Assembly (NCBI GenBank): GCA_963576735.1
Contig: OY755176.1
Coordinates: forward strand, 17,221,423-17,285,422
Direction: 5' to 3'
Source of the DNA: Bedellia somnulentella
Taxonomy: Eukaryota > Arthropoda > Insecta > Lepidoptera > Bedelliidae
DNA length: 64,000 nucleotides
Position 1 is the first letter of the stretch; every line of letters starts with the position of its first letter. The notes below the pieces were generated by a model, which searched no databases, had not been told where the DNA came from, and saw only the letters and a list, made by a program, of their open reading frames with translations. The translations under genes and the position numbers were made by a program. Shown in pieces: positions 32,983 through 43,456 of this stretch.

Positions 32983-33166
32983 GATATTGGGGCTTTTTAT
33001 TGGATTTTTGGGAGATGCGGTTGGAGACCCATCACCAAAAACCTTTATTTTTACCATCTTTTCCCCGCTCAACTTCCAAAAGTGGCTGAGGAATTTATAA
33101 TTCCCTAGCTCTGGCTACCCCTTCTAGGGAAATATAGCCGTGAGTATATGTATGTATGTATGTACT

Positions 33167-33947
33167 TCCTTCATTTTTAAATTAATAGTGATTGGAAACT
33201 TAAACGTATAACATATACAGGTAGGCGGTAGTTACATAACTAAGACTATTTCATTTCAATTAATTAACAATTAAAAACTGTTTAGAAATATTGCCTCTTC
33301 TGGTAAGACGGCTAATTATATAGCTTTTTGTTAGCACACAAGTTCTAATTGAAAAGAAACCTGCTAAGTACGAATCGAAGAGTTTTCCCTTTTATATAAT
33401 ATTTATAAAGTGGCTTAGGTTTATTGATTTGATAGCGTTATTATATTGGATTGAATCAGGCGTTACTTTGCGGAAATCCATAGCAATACTTAGTATATTT
33501 GGATATATCGCGTTTGTAACAGATGGCAACCCTAAATGGCGGCCATTTTTTCACAGGCAGCTATGTATTATCATATTAGGAAAAAAATAGCTTTAATTTC
33601 ATATAAAAATATGCGTGTAACTTATGAACGTATAAAACACACCAAAATATAACCTACTTACACCTGGCTGCAAGGTAGTTGCGGCCGAATTTGCAACGGC
33701 ACACATTTTTATATTCTTATATACATTGCTATGATGGGGATGTTATTATATTTCGAAAACAAGTGAACGAAATTTGTCTTCGGAGAATAATAAACATCAA
33801 TTAAATTAAAAATACTTGCGGCCACTTTTGCCTGGCTACGTCTTGTCAGAGTATTCTCCTATTCATAAACTTATGATAAAATGTGTGTTTGACTCAATAC
33901 ATTATGAACGTAGAGATTTAGCAGCGGGATCTTATACTATAATATTA
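33167..33947. other. No gene recognised
   Basis: It includes GGCAACCCTAAATGGCGGCC near 33525 and a piece of the 1.3/2.6-kb inverted repeat at 33920-33941. Confidence 0.5.
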
Positions 33948-33966
33948 ACCACCGAGACTCGGTGGT
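33948..33966. repeat. 9-bp perfect palindrome
   Basis: ACCACCGAG A CTCGGTGGT, at the edge of a GC-rich patch. Confidence 0.9.
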
Positions 33967-33992
33967 CAGCTGCCGAACTGTCTACTGCTCGA

Positions 33993-34096
33993 CAATGACT
34001 CGTGTTGAGTCAAAACGCGTCGCATATTTGTGGTTGCCTGTGGTTTTCGCTTGCGGATGTGTGTGTGGTGCATTGTCTGCTTTTAGATTTCTTGTA
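33993..34096 (+). CDS. Possible first coding exon with signal-peptide-like sequence
   Basis: Unrecognised. ATG 33993 opens MTRVESKRVAYLWLPVVFAC and GCVCGALSAFRFL: a basic start and a hydrophobic stretch of about 20 residues like a signal peptide or anchor. A donor-like CTT|GTAAGAG follows at about 34096; a second (CAG|GTACTT) lies at about 34136. The patch is GC-richer than its flanks and not part of a repeat I recognise. Chance remains likely without a partner exon. Confidence 0.25.
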
Positions 34097-34219
34097 AGAG
34101 GGAGGGCGGGCGGTGCACTATGTTGCATGAAGACTGCAGGTACTTAGCGGAATTAGGCAAAGAAACTTATTAATATTAGTATAGCGTTATTATATTTAAG
34201 TATAAAATATTCAATCATT

Positions 34220-34295
34220 TGTATGCTTACGACTGTAAATCCCCAGCAGTAGTAGCCAGAGCTTCAGATTTTAAATTCTTTAGCCAGTAATATTT
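34220..34295 (-). mobile_element. Degenerate SINE-A 3' end
   Basis: CTTACGACTGTAAATCCCCA, then GTAGCCAGAGCTTCAGA. Confidence 0.55.
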
Positions 34296-34382
34296 TACAT
34301 AATAGAAGTGTTTTTGGCTCGTAATGGCTGACCATATAGGAAGGGTATACAAATATGTATTATTTGAAAGTTAAAAATAATG

Positions 34383-34755
34383 CGACATGATAGTCTAGTG
34401 GGTAGAACACCCGCCCGAAAACAGAAGGGCGTGAGTTCCAATCCTGGGACGGGCCTACACCAATTTGTCTTTTCTAAAGTCATATGTGTGGTTAATTTAT
34501 CATGGTTGCTAACGGTGAGGGAAAACATCGTGAGGAAACCCACATGGCTGAGTTGTACTTAGTCATGTGACAGTGTATTCGTACAAAACGGCGATAGGCC
34601 TGCCCCCTATCACGTGAGTACACTGTCTAAGCAAAACGTGGGTACCTTCTCTGGAAACTAGATGGCGCTTGCCATGTGAGTTCAGGAGTATTAGTACCTC
34701 TGCCAACCCCTTCGGGGATAAACGGCGTGAACGTTTATGTTATGTTATGTTTTAT
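34383..34755 (+). mobile_element. SINE-B, full length, TAGATGGCGC subfamily
   Basis: The head has GATAGTCTAGTGGGTAGAAC and the B-box region GAGTTCCAATCCTGGG. The variant block CTGGAAACTAGATGGCGCTT lies at 34651-34670. The end is ATGTTATGTTATG. Confidence 0.92.
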
Positions 34756-34757
34756 GC

Positions 34758-34807
34758 AAAGCTTTATGCAAAATTTATTTAATAAAATAAATTTTGCATA
34801 AAGCTTT
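34758..34807. repeat. Perfect 23-bp hairpin
   Basis: The arms AAAGCTTTATGCAAAATTTA(TTT) pair fully around a 4-nt AATA loop, directly after the SINE-B tail. Confidence 0.95.
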
Positions 34808-35812
34808 AAACAATTTGAAAATTATTACAATTGAACGAGTAGTATTTTTTGTCAATTTGCCTTTCAAACTCTACAAAATAACATTCATTTCTTAAAAATA
34901 AATAAATTAAAATAACAAAACTAATTATCACAATTTGTTGGTTAATAAAATCAATAAAAAGTTCGTCTACGTTGTAAGTAATTGTATGCCCAGCCAGATA
35001 AACTGATTAATTCGTTGTTAGACGATGGATTTCGTCAAAATGCCTTCGATTTATGCATCATAAAATTGAGATGTGGGTTTATCCAAATACGAACTCTGGT
35101 TTCAAAATCTTTCATACTTCATAGCTTGAAATTATTCATAGCCCTTTTTGTGATATAAAACACGGAAACCTGAACATTTGACGACAACCAGTAGCAGGCA
35201 CCTTGTTAATGTTTAAATATTGTTTTGTAATGTAGTACATTTATATTTAATTTAAAAACGAAAAAAAAAGTTCTCTGCAGTATAATCAAATTAATTATTA
35301 CAAAGTAAACATAACCTGTTTTTTCCTTAAGCTAGCAAGATATTATGTGTGAAGATTTGTAAATGGCTAAAAGATAATTCATTAAGTTTGTATCAAAAAG
35401 TTTTAATGCTGTAAATCTTCCGAATAAAATAAAATAAAATAATTTTTTTTTTCTATTACATAAAAAATTTAACGCTCAATTTCACATTGAAAGTAGCACA
35501 AAAAATCTATACGGTGGTGCGGTTAGCAATCTCTGCTTTTATATACCTAGGTTTTACACGAGCTTTTAAGAGCTTTTAAAATCGCAGTCAGTCTACTTCA
35601 CTAAAAGGTTTCCCATGTCCAAACTAAATTGGATATATCAGTTTTCAACACTTGCACGGTGTATTCTCAAAGAACCCATTTCAAAAATGGTCAAATTATG
35701 GCAGTACCCTTTAGGAATTCATTAATACGAGTACCCATGTGTTCTACCAAATAAACAGCTCCTATAGTTTACTTCTCTGCTGAAAGTTCAATTATAATTC
35801 TTAAAGATATTT
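34808..35812. other. No gene recognised
   Basis: AT-rich, with A/T runs near 35430-35450; no repeat family recognised. Confidence 0.55.
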
Positions 35813-36060
35813 GCCGTGTAGTGCCGGCTTAGAATATCGCTACCCCTTTCTACCGATGGGTGTCGTAAGAGGCGACTAAGGGTGTTGGGGCTTTTTATTG
35901 GATTTTTGGGCGATGCGGTTGGAGACCCATCACCAAAAACCTTTATTTTTACCATCTTTTCCCCACTCAACTTTCAAAAGTGGCTGAGGAATTTATAATT
36001 CCTTAGCTCTGGTTACCCCTTCTAGGGAAATATAGCCGTGAGTATATGTATGTATGTATA
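35813..36060 (+). mobile_element. SINE-A, full length
   Basis: CCGTGTAGTGCCGGCTTAGA to ATAGCCGTGAGTATATGTAT. Same subfamily as 37037-37285 and 32983-33166 (GGGCTTTTTATTGGATTTTT; hairpin TTCTAGGGAAATATAGCC). Confidence 0.9.
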
Positions 36061-36173
36061 TTTCAACAAGAGCTGGTTTGGCTTACGGCTATGGTTTTTG
36101 AACCGGAAATCCTCAAAGGATGATTTTAAGAGCACTTTTGTCTGTTGGCGTGTGATAACAATTATATAGGTTT

Positions 36174-36385
36174 TGAATGGTAAAAGCCCATTACGGCCCA
36201 TGGGCGTTTTAAGAGATCACTTATGGAGGGGACATTTTCTGTAATTGTTGATTGTTGTGTGATGTAGCCTTTCACAATATATTCCCCACGCAACTTCCAA
36301 GAGTGGCTGAGGAATTTATAATTCTGAAGCTCTGGTTGCTCCTTTTAGCATTTGCAGCCGTGGGTTTATGTGTATTTGAATGTAT
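36174..36385 (+). mobile_element. Degenerate SINE-A
   Basis: GTAAAAGCCCATTACGG, CCCCACGCAACTTCCAAGAG and GCAGCCGTGGGTTTATGTG keep the SINE-A order. Confidence 0.6.
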
Positions 36386-36612
36386 AAAAGTAGTTGCCTT
36401 CTTTGTTTAGTAATAGAGTTTTTGATTTAAGTCCTGGAGGTAAAATCACAAGTTATTATAGGTTCAGATCACCTGATTATTTGAAAATTAAGATGATCCC
36501 GTGATTCAGATGTCCCCTAGTGGGGACAAATATCGGCTGTGTTGATGATGTAGTCTAAATCGACTATAGAAATAAGAAAACGAATGAACTAAAAAATGGT
36601 TCTTTAAAATCA

Positions 36613-36686
36613 ATCAGGAGTATTGGTACCTCTGCCAACCCCTTCGGGGATAAACGGCGTGAACGTTTATGTTATTATGTTTATGT
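36613..36686 (+). mobile_element. SINE-B 3' end
   Basis: CAGGAGTATTGGTACCTCTG, hairpin, GGCGTGAACGTTTATGTTAT. CAGGAGTATTGG and GGGGATAAACGG place it in the TAGATGGCGC subfamily. Confidence 0.8.
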
Positions 36687-36972
36687 TAAAATCAATCTAT
36701 TAAAATTATCGCAGAAGAGTGACCCTTTAAAACGGTAATGTTTTTTATCGCTTTTCCAATTAAACTTGTCAATACGAGACGCACTAGCCTGAGATTAAAA
36801 AGAATAAATTAATTGCCTCGTGCCAGTCGTGCCAGTCGCTTTTCCCGAGCAGACTGAAATTATTAACCCTACAATTGTACCATCCAGGAAAACCTATAAA
36901 TATACGCAAATAATAACAACCGAAGTACCTAATAAAAAAACACAATCTCAGCTAGAAATATATTTCATCTGC

Positions 36973-37475
36973 ATACATACACATACGCACGGCCATAAAT
37001 CCCTAGAAGGAGTAGTCAGAACTTCGAAAGAAATTCATGCATACATACATATACTCACGGCTATATTTCCCTAGAAGGGGTAGCCAGAGCTAAGGAATTA
37101 TAAATTCCTCAGCCACTTTTGGAAGTTGAGTGGGGAAAGGATGGTAAAAATAAAGGTTTTTGGTGATGGGTCTCCAACCGCATCGCCCAAAAATCCAATA
37201 AAAAGCCCTAATACCCTTAGTCGCCTCTTACGACACCCGTGGGTAGAAAGGGGTAGCGACATTCTAAGCCGGCACTACACGGCAACGAAAGAAATTCCTC
37301 AGCCACTTATAGAACTGCGTGGGAAAATATTGTAGAGTAAAAGATTTGGTAATAGATCTTCAACCGCGTCGCCCCAAAACCACTTAAAAAAGCCCCAATA
37401 CCCTTAGTCGCCTCTGACAAACACTAACGAGAACAAATGGGGTAGTGCTATTCTAATCTAACATAGCAAAGCAAA
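36973..37475 (-). mobile_element. SINE-A (outer), split by another SINE-A
   Basis: Outer parts are 36973-37036 and 37286-37475. They meet at CGAAAGAAATTC, duplicated on both sides of the inner copy. The outer copy is more diverged than the inner one. Confidence 0.85.
37037..37285 (-). mobile_element. SINE-A (inner), 12-bp target duplication
   Basis: A complete copy from (CATA)n to GGCACTACACGGCAA, flanked by CGAAAGAAATTC at 37025-37036 and 37286-37297. Confidence 0.92.
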
Positions 37476-37774
37476 GTTGCATATCAAAGGAAATACGCTC
37501 AGCTGGTGTAAGCTACAATATGGTTGATTAGCGGCTGTACAAGCTGCAAAATGCCGGTATAAAGCTGCTTGCTCAGTCGGCGAAATGAGAAAACTTCCTC
37601 CTGTAGTGGCCTGTTACGACAAACTAACTTTTAATTAATTGTTGCTACGTGCCAATTATTTTCTCGTCAGGATTTTCTTTTAATCGAGTTCTGAGATTGC
37701 TGTTTTTTATTATTAATACAACAAATAAGGTCTTTGAAAAGTATATAAAGCTTTTTTCTGTGTATCTTCACTCT
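37476..37774. other. No gene recognised
   Basis: No repeat or frame identified. Confidence 0.5.
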
Positions 37775-37830
37775 TTTGGCGGTAGGCAGAGGGTACTCAG
37801 ATATTACTGAGCATCATGTGATATATTTCA
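37775..37830 (-). mobile_element. SINE-B scrap
   Basis: GGCGGTAGGCAGAGGGTACT, then CTGAGCATCATGTGATAT. Confidence 0.45.
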
Positions 37831-37844
37831 AAAATAAAAGTCGA

Positions 37845-37965
37845 TCAAGATTAATGGATGCAAACGAGGCTAGAGAGGTTTGCCAAGAACGTATAAAGTG
37901 GCGATCGATAGTCTCTGCCTACTCAAATGGTAAATAAAGACGTGAGTATGTATTTGTGTGTATTT
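37845..37965 (+). pseudogene. LINE-C 3' fragment
   Basis: One open frame reads RLMDANEAREVCQERIKWRS then IVSAYSNGK and stop. The 3' end AAATAAAGACGTGAGTATGT follows. Here the ORF's last codons overlap the tail stem (TCTGCCTACTCAAATGGTAA). 5' truncated. Confidence 0.75.
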
Positions 37966-37984
37966 AAAAAATATTATATATTAT

Positions 37985-38065
37985 ATTTTGAAAACGTTGG
38001 TTCTCTTTGTAACACCCGGTTACAAAAACATCATGTGTGTTCGAAAGTATTGTACCAGTATTTGT
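37985..38065 (+). mobile_element. Degenerate SINE-B scrap
   Basis: GTTCTCTTTGTAACACCCGG, then ACATCATGTGTGTTCGAAAG. Confidence 0.4.
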
Positions 38066-38105
38066 CAAGTCATTAAACTTCCTTTGAGGCTCACTCAATT
38101 TTTGT

Positions 38106-38355
38106 ACATACATACATACATATACTCACGGCTATAAATCCCTAGAAGGGGTAGCCAGAGTTGAGGAATTAGAAATTCCTCAGCCACTTTTGGAATTTGC
38201 GTGGGCAAAAGATGGTGAAATAAAGGTTGTTGGTGCTGGGTCTCCAACCGCATTGCCCAAAAATCCAATAAAAAGCCCCAATACCTTTAGTCGCCTCTTA
38301 CATACACCCACCGGAAGAAATGCGCTAGTGCCATTCTAAGCCAACACTACACAGC
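38106..38355 (-). mobile_element. SINE-A, full length
   Basis: CATACATACATACATATACT to GCCAACACTACACAGCTG. Confidence 0.88.
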
Positions 38356-38579
38356 TGAAAAATAAGAAAAATAAATGTGTCGAAGTAAAAGTCCAAATCC
38401 TGGATACAAAATTGGAAGTAATGAAGAAATATGCGACCTACTCACTCTTACTCGAACCTATCACAGAAACTGGTGATAAATGGTCGGTAGGTCGGCAAGA
38501 TAGAAACCCTAGGAAGCCTGATTACGGAGCGCAAGACCGATTAAAATTACAATATTTGTAATGAGATAGATGATTTGAA

Positions 38580-38689
38580 TGTTTTTGACATGAAAACCTC
38601 GTGTGGGGATTATTACTTATAAATAAATGATAAATAAAGGAAATGTGTCGCCAGTTGTTGAAATTTTTCTTTCCACTTATTTATTAATA
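38580..38689 (+). repeat. Repeat related to the 3013-3108 hairpin
   Basis: CATGAAAACCTCGTGTGGGG, then TAAATAAAGGAAATGTGTCG, match the hairpin unit and its flank in inverted orientation. Confidence 0.55.
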
Positions 38690-38825
38690 CTAGCTTTTTG
38701 CCCGCGACTACGTCCGCGTGGACTATTTTTTTGCATCCAGTATACATCCAAAATATCAAAACACTATCTAACTACACTAACTTCTGTTTTTTTGTATTTA
38801 TATTCCCGCGGGCGTTGTAATAGAT
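38690..38825 (-). mobile_element. Helitron 3'-end fragment
   Basis: Read on the minus strand it ends CCGCGTGGAC...CGCGGGCAAAAAGCTAG|T: a GC-rich stem, then CTAG before T, as in Helitrons. CTAG lies at 38690-38693. The 5' part is not recognisable. Confidence 0.6.
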
Positions 38826-38830
38826 ATAAA

Positions 38831-38987
38831 GAACATTGAGACTTTTTAAGTGATTATTGGGCGATGCAGTTGGACGGTTGGATGGACCCCATTCAACTTC
38901 CAAAAGTGGATAAAGAATTACTATGTCTGGAGCTGTGGCTACCCTTTTTTTGGTATTTATAGCCGTTAGTATATTCTCATGATTGAT
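38831..38987 (+). mobile_element. Degenerate SINE-A
   Basis: GAGACTTTTTAAGTGATTAT, CATTCAACTTCCAAAAGTGG and TATTTATAGCCGTTAGTATA. Confidence 0.6.
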
Positions 38988-39699
38988 TGATGGTATAAAT
39001 TTCATACATTCCTTTTTGTAGTTGTTGTATCAGTCAATCGCATCAAGATTCAAATTTCTAGATACATTGTATTTATAGATCAAAAATCTGTATAATATAT
39101 TTCAATCTCTTAGGGGATGAGTTCCAAAAACCTCTTTAATTGTTCATAAGAAACATGAAACAAACCATTTTGTAACCAAGTTTCTATGTTGAAAAATGAA
39201 AATATCTTGAGTAAGTGTGGATAGCAGTTTGGTGACCCGGTGCTGCCCCCTACACTGACTGTTGGTGATGTGAAGCAGCAACTGAGGTGAGGTTGGAGGT
39301 AAAGAAGCTAGTTTATAACACCTTATAAGTGATGTTCATGCGTGGCGTACATGTGCAAAGTATGAAGATTACCAATGATCGAACTTTTCAACGCGTTATA
39401 TCTTCAAAATGGTGGCTTTGAGGAAAAAAAATATTGATATCTTTTTTGTAGAGTATTTTCTGATCTACAATTTTGTACTGGGGTGATTTTGCAAAAAAAC
39501 TCACCGTTTCGCTTAAAATCGCAAAAAACTCATTTTTTTTACCTTTGACCTCGTGTAAAATTTTTAGCACACCTCGAAACGATGGGGACTTTTGAGGTTT
39601 CATTTATAATCATGTTTTGAACAATTGTGCCAATTTTCAGCTTCTTATGAATTTATGTAACCTTGAATGTATAAATTGACCGGACTAGAAACATTAGTA
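38988..39699. other. No gene recognised
   Basis: The 71-codon frame at 39388-39603 has no known motif. GGATAGCAGTTTGGTGACCC (39221) recalls 11979-12000. Confidence 0.5.
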
Positions 39700-39762
39700 A
39701 TGATGTATATATCTATGAATATGGTATATATCTAGTAACCATACTATTGACAAACAATTAAA

Positions 39763-40017
39763 TACATACATACATACATACATATACTCACGGCTATAAA
39801 TCCCTAGAAGGGGTAGCCAGAGCTAAGGAACTTGAAGTTCCTCAGCCACTTTTGGAAGTTGCGTCGGGAAAAGATAGTGAAATAAAGGTTGTTGGTGATG
39901 GGTCTCCAACCACATCGCCCAAAAATCTCTTAAAAGCCCCAATACTGTTAGTCGCCTCTTACGTACACCCACCGGAAGAAATGGGGTAGTGTTATTCTAA
40001 GCCGACACTACACAGCA
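39763..40017 (-). mobile_element. SINE-A, full length, with empty site nearby
   Basis: Flanked by ATTAAAT (left) and ATTAAAT (right, in ATTCATTAAATGG). The duplicated unit at about 40805-40830 shows the uninterrupted sequence. Confidence 0.88.
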
Positions 40018-40448
40018 ATTCATTAAATGGACATTTATTTTGATGAAAATATATAAAACCCTTGTTTTTTTCAAAAACACTATTAATGAAGAGTGATACC
40101 GATAAAGTCGGTCGATGAAAAAATTAATCGTGTAAGTATGGGGAGCAATAAGTTGATGATGTGAGAGAGATTGCAATCATCGGCCAATATATGGCGGTAC
40201 TGAATCAAAATTGAGATATTTACTATTATTTACAAACTATGCATCCTGGCAGGGTCGCCATGCAATGAAGGAATTGAAAGACGTGTTTGCTTGTTGGATA
40301 TATGTTTATTACTCCTAAAGACTTACAACTAACTTACAATATATAATGGCAAGAGGGGGACAAGATGCACTCACACTACACTACAGCTTAAACAGAATAT
40401 TAATTTATGCGTAAGTAAAGTAATATATATCTATGAGAATATAAGTTG

Positions 40449-40449
40449 C

Positions 40450-40484
<35 letters not shown>

Positions 40485-40486
40485 AA
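40449..40486 (+). repeat. (CA)n microsatellite
   Basis: Uninterrupted CACACA with one AAAC variant. Confidence 0.95.
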
Positions 40487-40689
40487 ATAAGTTAAAAATA
40501 GTTAAATAAACAAAAGTTATAAACATATTCTCAAACCTACCTAATGAATACGCAAAATTCATACAATATGCTTTCAACTATCTTTATTCATACATATTCG
40601 CATAGTTAAATGTGAAAAAGAAGGATAAGTGCATCCTATTATTCTAACCTAATACAAAAGCAAAAGAAATACGCAAAAAGACTTTGACC

Positions 40690-40757
40690 ACCCGGGATTC
40701 AGACCTGGGTCTTTTGTACTCAGTATTCACCAAACGGTATTCCGCTACGCCACGCAG
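40690..40757 (-). repeat. tRNA-like SINE head
   Basis: Minus strand: GCGTGGCGTAGCGGAATACC (A-box-like) and CCCAGGTCTGAATCCCGGGT (B-box-like). No matching acceptor arms, so not a tRNA gene. Confidence 0.5.
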
Positions 40758-41012
40758 ACATGTGCTCAAATTTGCGATATCCTATATATCTAGTAGTAAT
40801 ACTATTGACAAACAATTAAATGGACAATTATTTTGATGAAAATGGATGAAACCCTTATTTTTTCCAAAAATACTATTAATGAAGAGTCCGATAAAGTCGG
40901 TCGATGAAAAAATTAATCGTGCAAATATGGGAAACCACATAAAAGTTATGTTTTTTTATGCTCCTGTGGGAACCCTTGCGAAATCCGGGATAAATTATGT
41001 TATTATTATAAA

Positions 41013-41979
41013 CTAGTGGATCGTCCCAGCTTTTCACGGGTAGCGTTGTTTTTTTTAAATATCTGAGGTTTCTTTCTTCAGTCACTGCTTAAGCATTGTG
41101 AAATTCAGCGCAATGTTTTCAATTTATTAATTTATAGCACTTTCTAAACAGTGTAGTTTGGTGATTTTGAATGCGCTTTAATGAACGGTTCAGTTTTACC
41201 GTTTAATAGCAAATTTTGGAATAAAACGCTATGAAGTATTTATAACAATCTAAAAAATAAATCATTACGTGTTGTAGGATGCAACTACTGGCGCCATCTA
41301 GCATTTCATAAGTAAATTAGTAACGATTCGGTTTTGGTCACGGGCGCGATGGCTTATTTTATGTATAATTTCGGTGTTTTTCTACCGATTTCTATGATTC
41401 TTTTTTTTATTGAATAGGTAATAATGTTACCTTATTTAAATTAGGGATGAGTGAGAGGTTTACAAACGTAAGAGTAAACAAATACAATCAGAATGTTCCG
41501 AACTGCTAAGCTATCAGGAATTACACGTGTTATTGTGAGTCAACCGTAAAAGATAGACATAAACTGCTGAGGATCTTTTTTTTGGTAATTTTATGAAGAA
41601 TATTTTCGTCATACATGATTTCTATGTAAGTTTAACCATTAAGGCTGCACACGCAACGGAAGCTTAAAAAATGTAGTTAATTCTCCCGTTTTCCCGAAAT
41701 TTCCCAAAATTCCCCTTTCCTACTCTGCTTGAAAGTATACAAAAACCTGCCCAGGAGTATGGAGAATAATTGTACCAAGTTTCGTTAAAATCCGTTGAGT
41801 AGTTTTTGTTTCCATAAGGAACATACAAACCGACAGACAGACAGACAGACAGACAGACAAAAATTTTACTGATTACATTTTTGGCATCAGTATCGATCCC
41901 TAATCACCACCTGATAGTTATTTTGAAAATATATTTCATGTACAGAATTGGCCTCTCTACAGTTTATTATATGTATAGA
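41013..41979 (-). mobile_element. Non-autonomous Helitron, 967 bp
   Basis: Inverted second copy of 13752-14713: A|TCTATACATATAATAAACTG at the 5' end, CCACTAG|T at the 3' end. (CAGA)n lies at 41835-41860. It sits inside another Helitron-like element (41980-42224). Confidence 0.82.
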
Positions 41980-42224
41980 TTATTTATCCTATATGTTGGC
42001 CAGGTGTATAACCTACATTCATGCCAAATTTGATCAAGATCGATCCGGTAGAATTAACGTGATGAACGGACATACAGACAGACAGACAGACAGACAGACA
42101 CACATTTTTTTCAAAAATAGCAAATTTGGCTTTAGTATCGAAAATAAAACATATTCCACCGGTTTTTATTTTTTTTTCTTCAATGTACAGTTTTGATCTC
42201 GTTACAGTCTTATTATAGTATAGA
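41980..42224 (-). mobile_element. 5' part of a second Helitron family
   Basis: Starts A|TCTATACTATAATAAGACT on the minus strand and carries its own (GTCT)n (42075-42103) and GATCAAATTTGGCATGAATG. It stops where the 967-bp Helitron is inserted. 40870-41012 (TTTATCCCGG...GGGTTCCCACAGGAGC on the minus strand) may be its continuation. Confidence 0.6.
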
Positions 42225-42242
42225 TAGAAGATAGATGATTAC

Positions 42243-42608
42243 ATAACATAACATAAACGTTCACGCCGAATATCCCCGAAGGGGTTGGCAGAGGTACTAA
42301 TACTTCTGAACATCACGTGACATTGTCACCTGGTGTTCAGAGTACCTTCGTTTTGCATGGACAGTGTACTCACGTGATAGGGGGCAGGCCTATCGCCGTT
42401 TTTGTACGAATACACTGTCACATGACTAAAGTACAACTCAGCCATGTGGGTTTCCTCACGATGTTTTCCCTCACCGTTAACAACCGTGATAAATTAACCA
42501 CACATATGTCTTTAGAAAAGACAAATTGGTGTAGGCCCGACCCGGGATTTGAACTCTAGTCGCTTGCACGTCAACCGGTGTTCTACCCACTGAGCTACCA
42601 CGTTGCCG
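42243..42608 (-). mobile_element. SINE-B, full length
   Basis: ACATAACATAAACGTTCACG to ACTGAGCTACCACGTTGCC. Ordinary subfamily, with the CACCTGGTGTTCAGAGTACC block. Confidence 0.92.
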
Positions 42609-42658
42609 TAGTAAAGATTATTAATAAATAAATAAATATATTATTTATTAATATTAAT

Positions 42659-42910
42659 GCTGTGTAGTGTTGGCTTAGAATAGCACAACCCCATGTCTTC
42701 CGGTGGGTGTACGTAAGAGGCGACTAACGGTATTGGGGCTTTTAAGGGATTTTTGGGCGATGTGGTTGGAGACCCATCACCAGCAAGCTTTATTTCACCA
42801 TATTTTCCCCACGCAACTCCCAAAAGTGGCTGAGGAATTTCTGATTCCCTAGCTCTGGCTACCCCTTTAAGGGATTTTTAGCCGTGAGTATATGTATGTA
42901 TGTATGTATG
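42659..42910 (+). mobile_element. SINE-A, full length
   Basis: GCTGTGTAGTGTTGGCTTAG to TATATGTATGTATGTATG. TTATTTATTA occurs near both ends but not flush. Confidence 0.88.
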
Positions 42911-43035
42911 TTATTTATTAGTAAACTAGATGTGCTTGGGTGAGATGATGAAAGGTGCGAGTAAATAAATTAATATATGTCCACAATAAATTATGTATGA
43001 AAAATAATGTAGTATGCAAGAATAAAATCTAATAT

Positions 43036-43330
43036 TAAAATGGTTGGGGCACAAAGAGCGGATAGATGAAAGTAAAGTGTTCATAGAGATATATAGAACT
43101 AATGTGGACGGTGTTCTAACAAGGGGAACGTTTGATAACCAAATTGAAAATGTTCTCTCGAAGGCGGGAGGGAGTCCAAATTGATTATAGAAAAAAAACA
43201 TGTATGAGAAGAACAATGAATGTAATCCCTTACAAGGAAGAGAGCATGGAAGAGAGGGAGGCAAGAGATTTTTTCAGGATCTTGCAAATATATTGTGCGC
43301 GCAAAATTAAAAAACATTCATGAAAATTTG
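43036..43330 (+). pseudogene. LINE-C ORF fragment upstream of the tail
   Basis: Frame 1 reads KWLGHKERIDESKVFIEIYR, TNVDGVLTRGTFDNQIENVL, SKAGGSPN and stop. After a frameshift, KKTCMRRTMNV follows. This is the WxGHxxRMDES...IYRxNVxG...QIxxVLxKAG...ACMxRxMNV order of the LINE-C C-terminus. No 3' tail here. Confidence 0.65.
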
Positions 43331-43456
43331 ATATTGCTCAAAGTATTATACGAAGTTATAATAATAATAATAAAAGCATTTATTTGTCTCTTTTACGATG
43401 ATGATGATGATGTGGTCCAACCGATTTCGGTCACGGCGACCGCTTCAACGTGTCCT

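Larger units (their letters stand above)
31608..33166 (+). mobile_element. SINE-A split by a LINE
   Basis: A short 5' piece (TGTCGTAAGAGGAGACTT, about 31612-31629) and a 3' piece (32983-33166, AAGGATATTGGGGCTTTTTA to TATGTATG) are neighbours in the consensus. The first 40 bp of the SINE are poorly preserved. Confidence 0.6.
39700..40940 (+). repeat. Direct duplication, about 0.2-kb units
   Basis: Unit 1 (about 39730-39762 plus 40018-40160) and unit 2 (about 40783-40930) share ACTATTGACAAACAATTAAA, TTTTGATGAAAATG and CGATAAAGTCGGTCGATGAA. Unit 1 is interrupted by the SINE-A at 39763-40017; unit 2 is the empty site. Confidence 0.75.

Noticed and set aside
34295..34562. Open frames in SINE-B (also 42317, 54041, 55134, 60582)
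   Set aside because: The same frame recurs only because SINE-B recurs; there is no coding constraint or start context.
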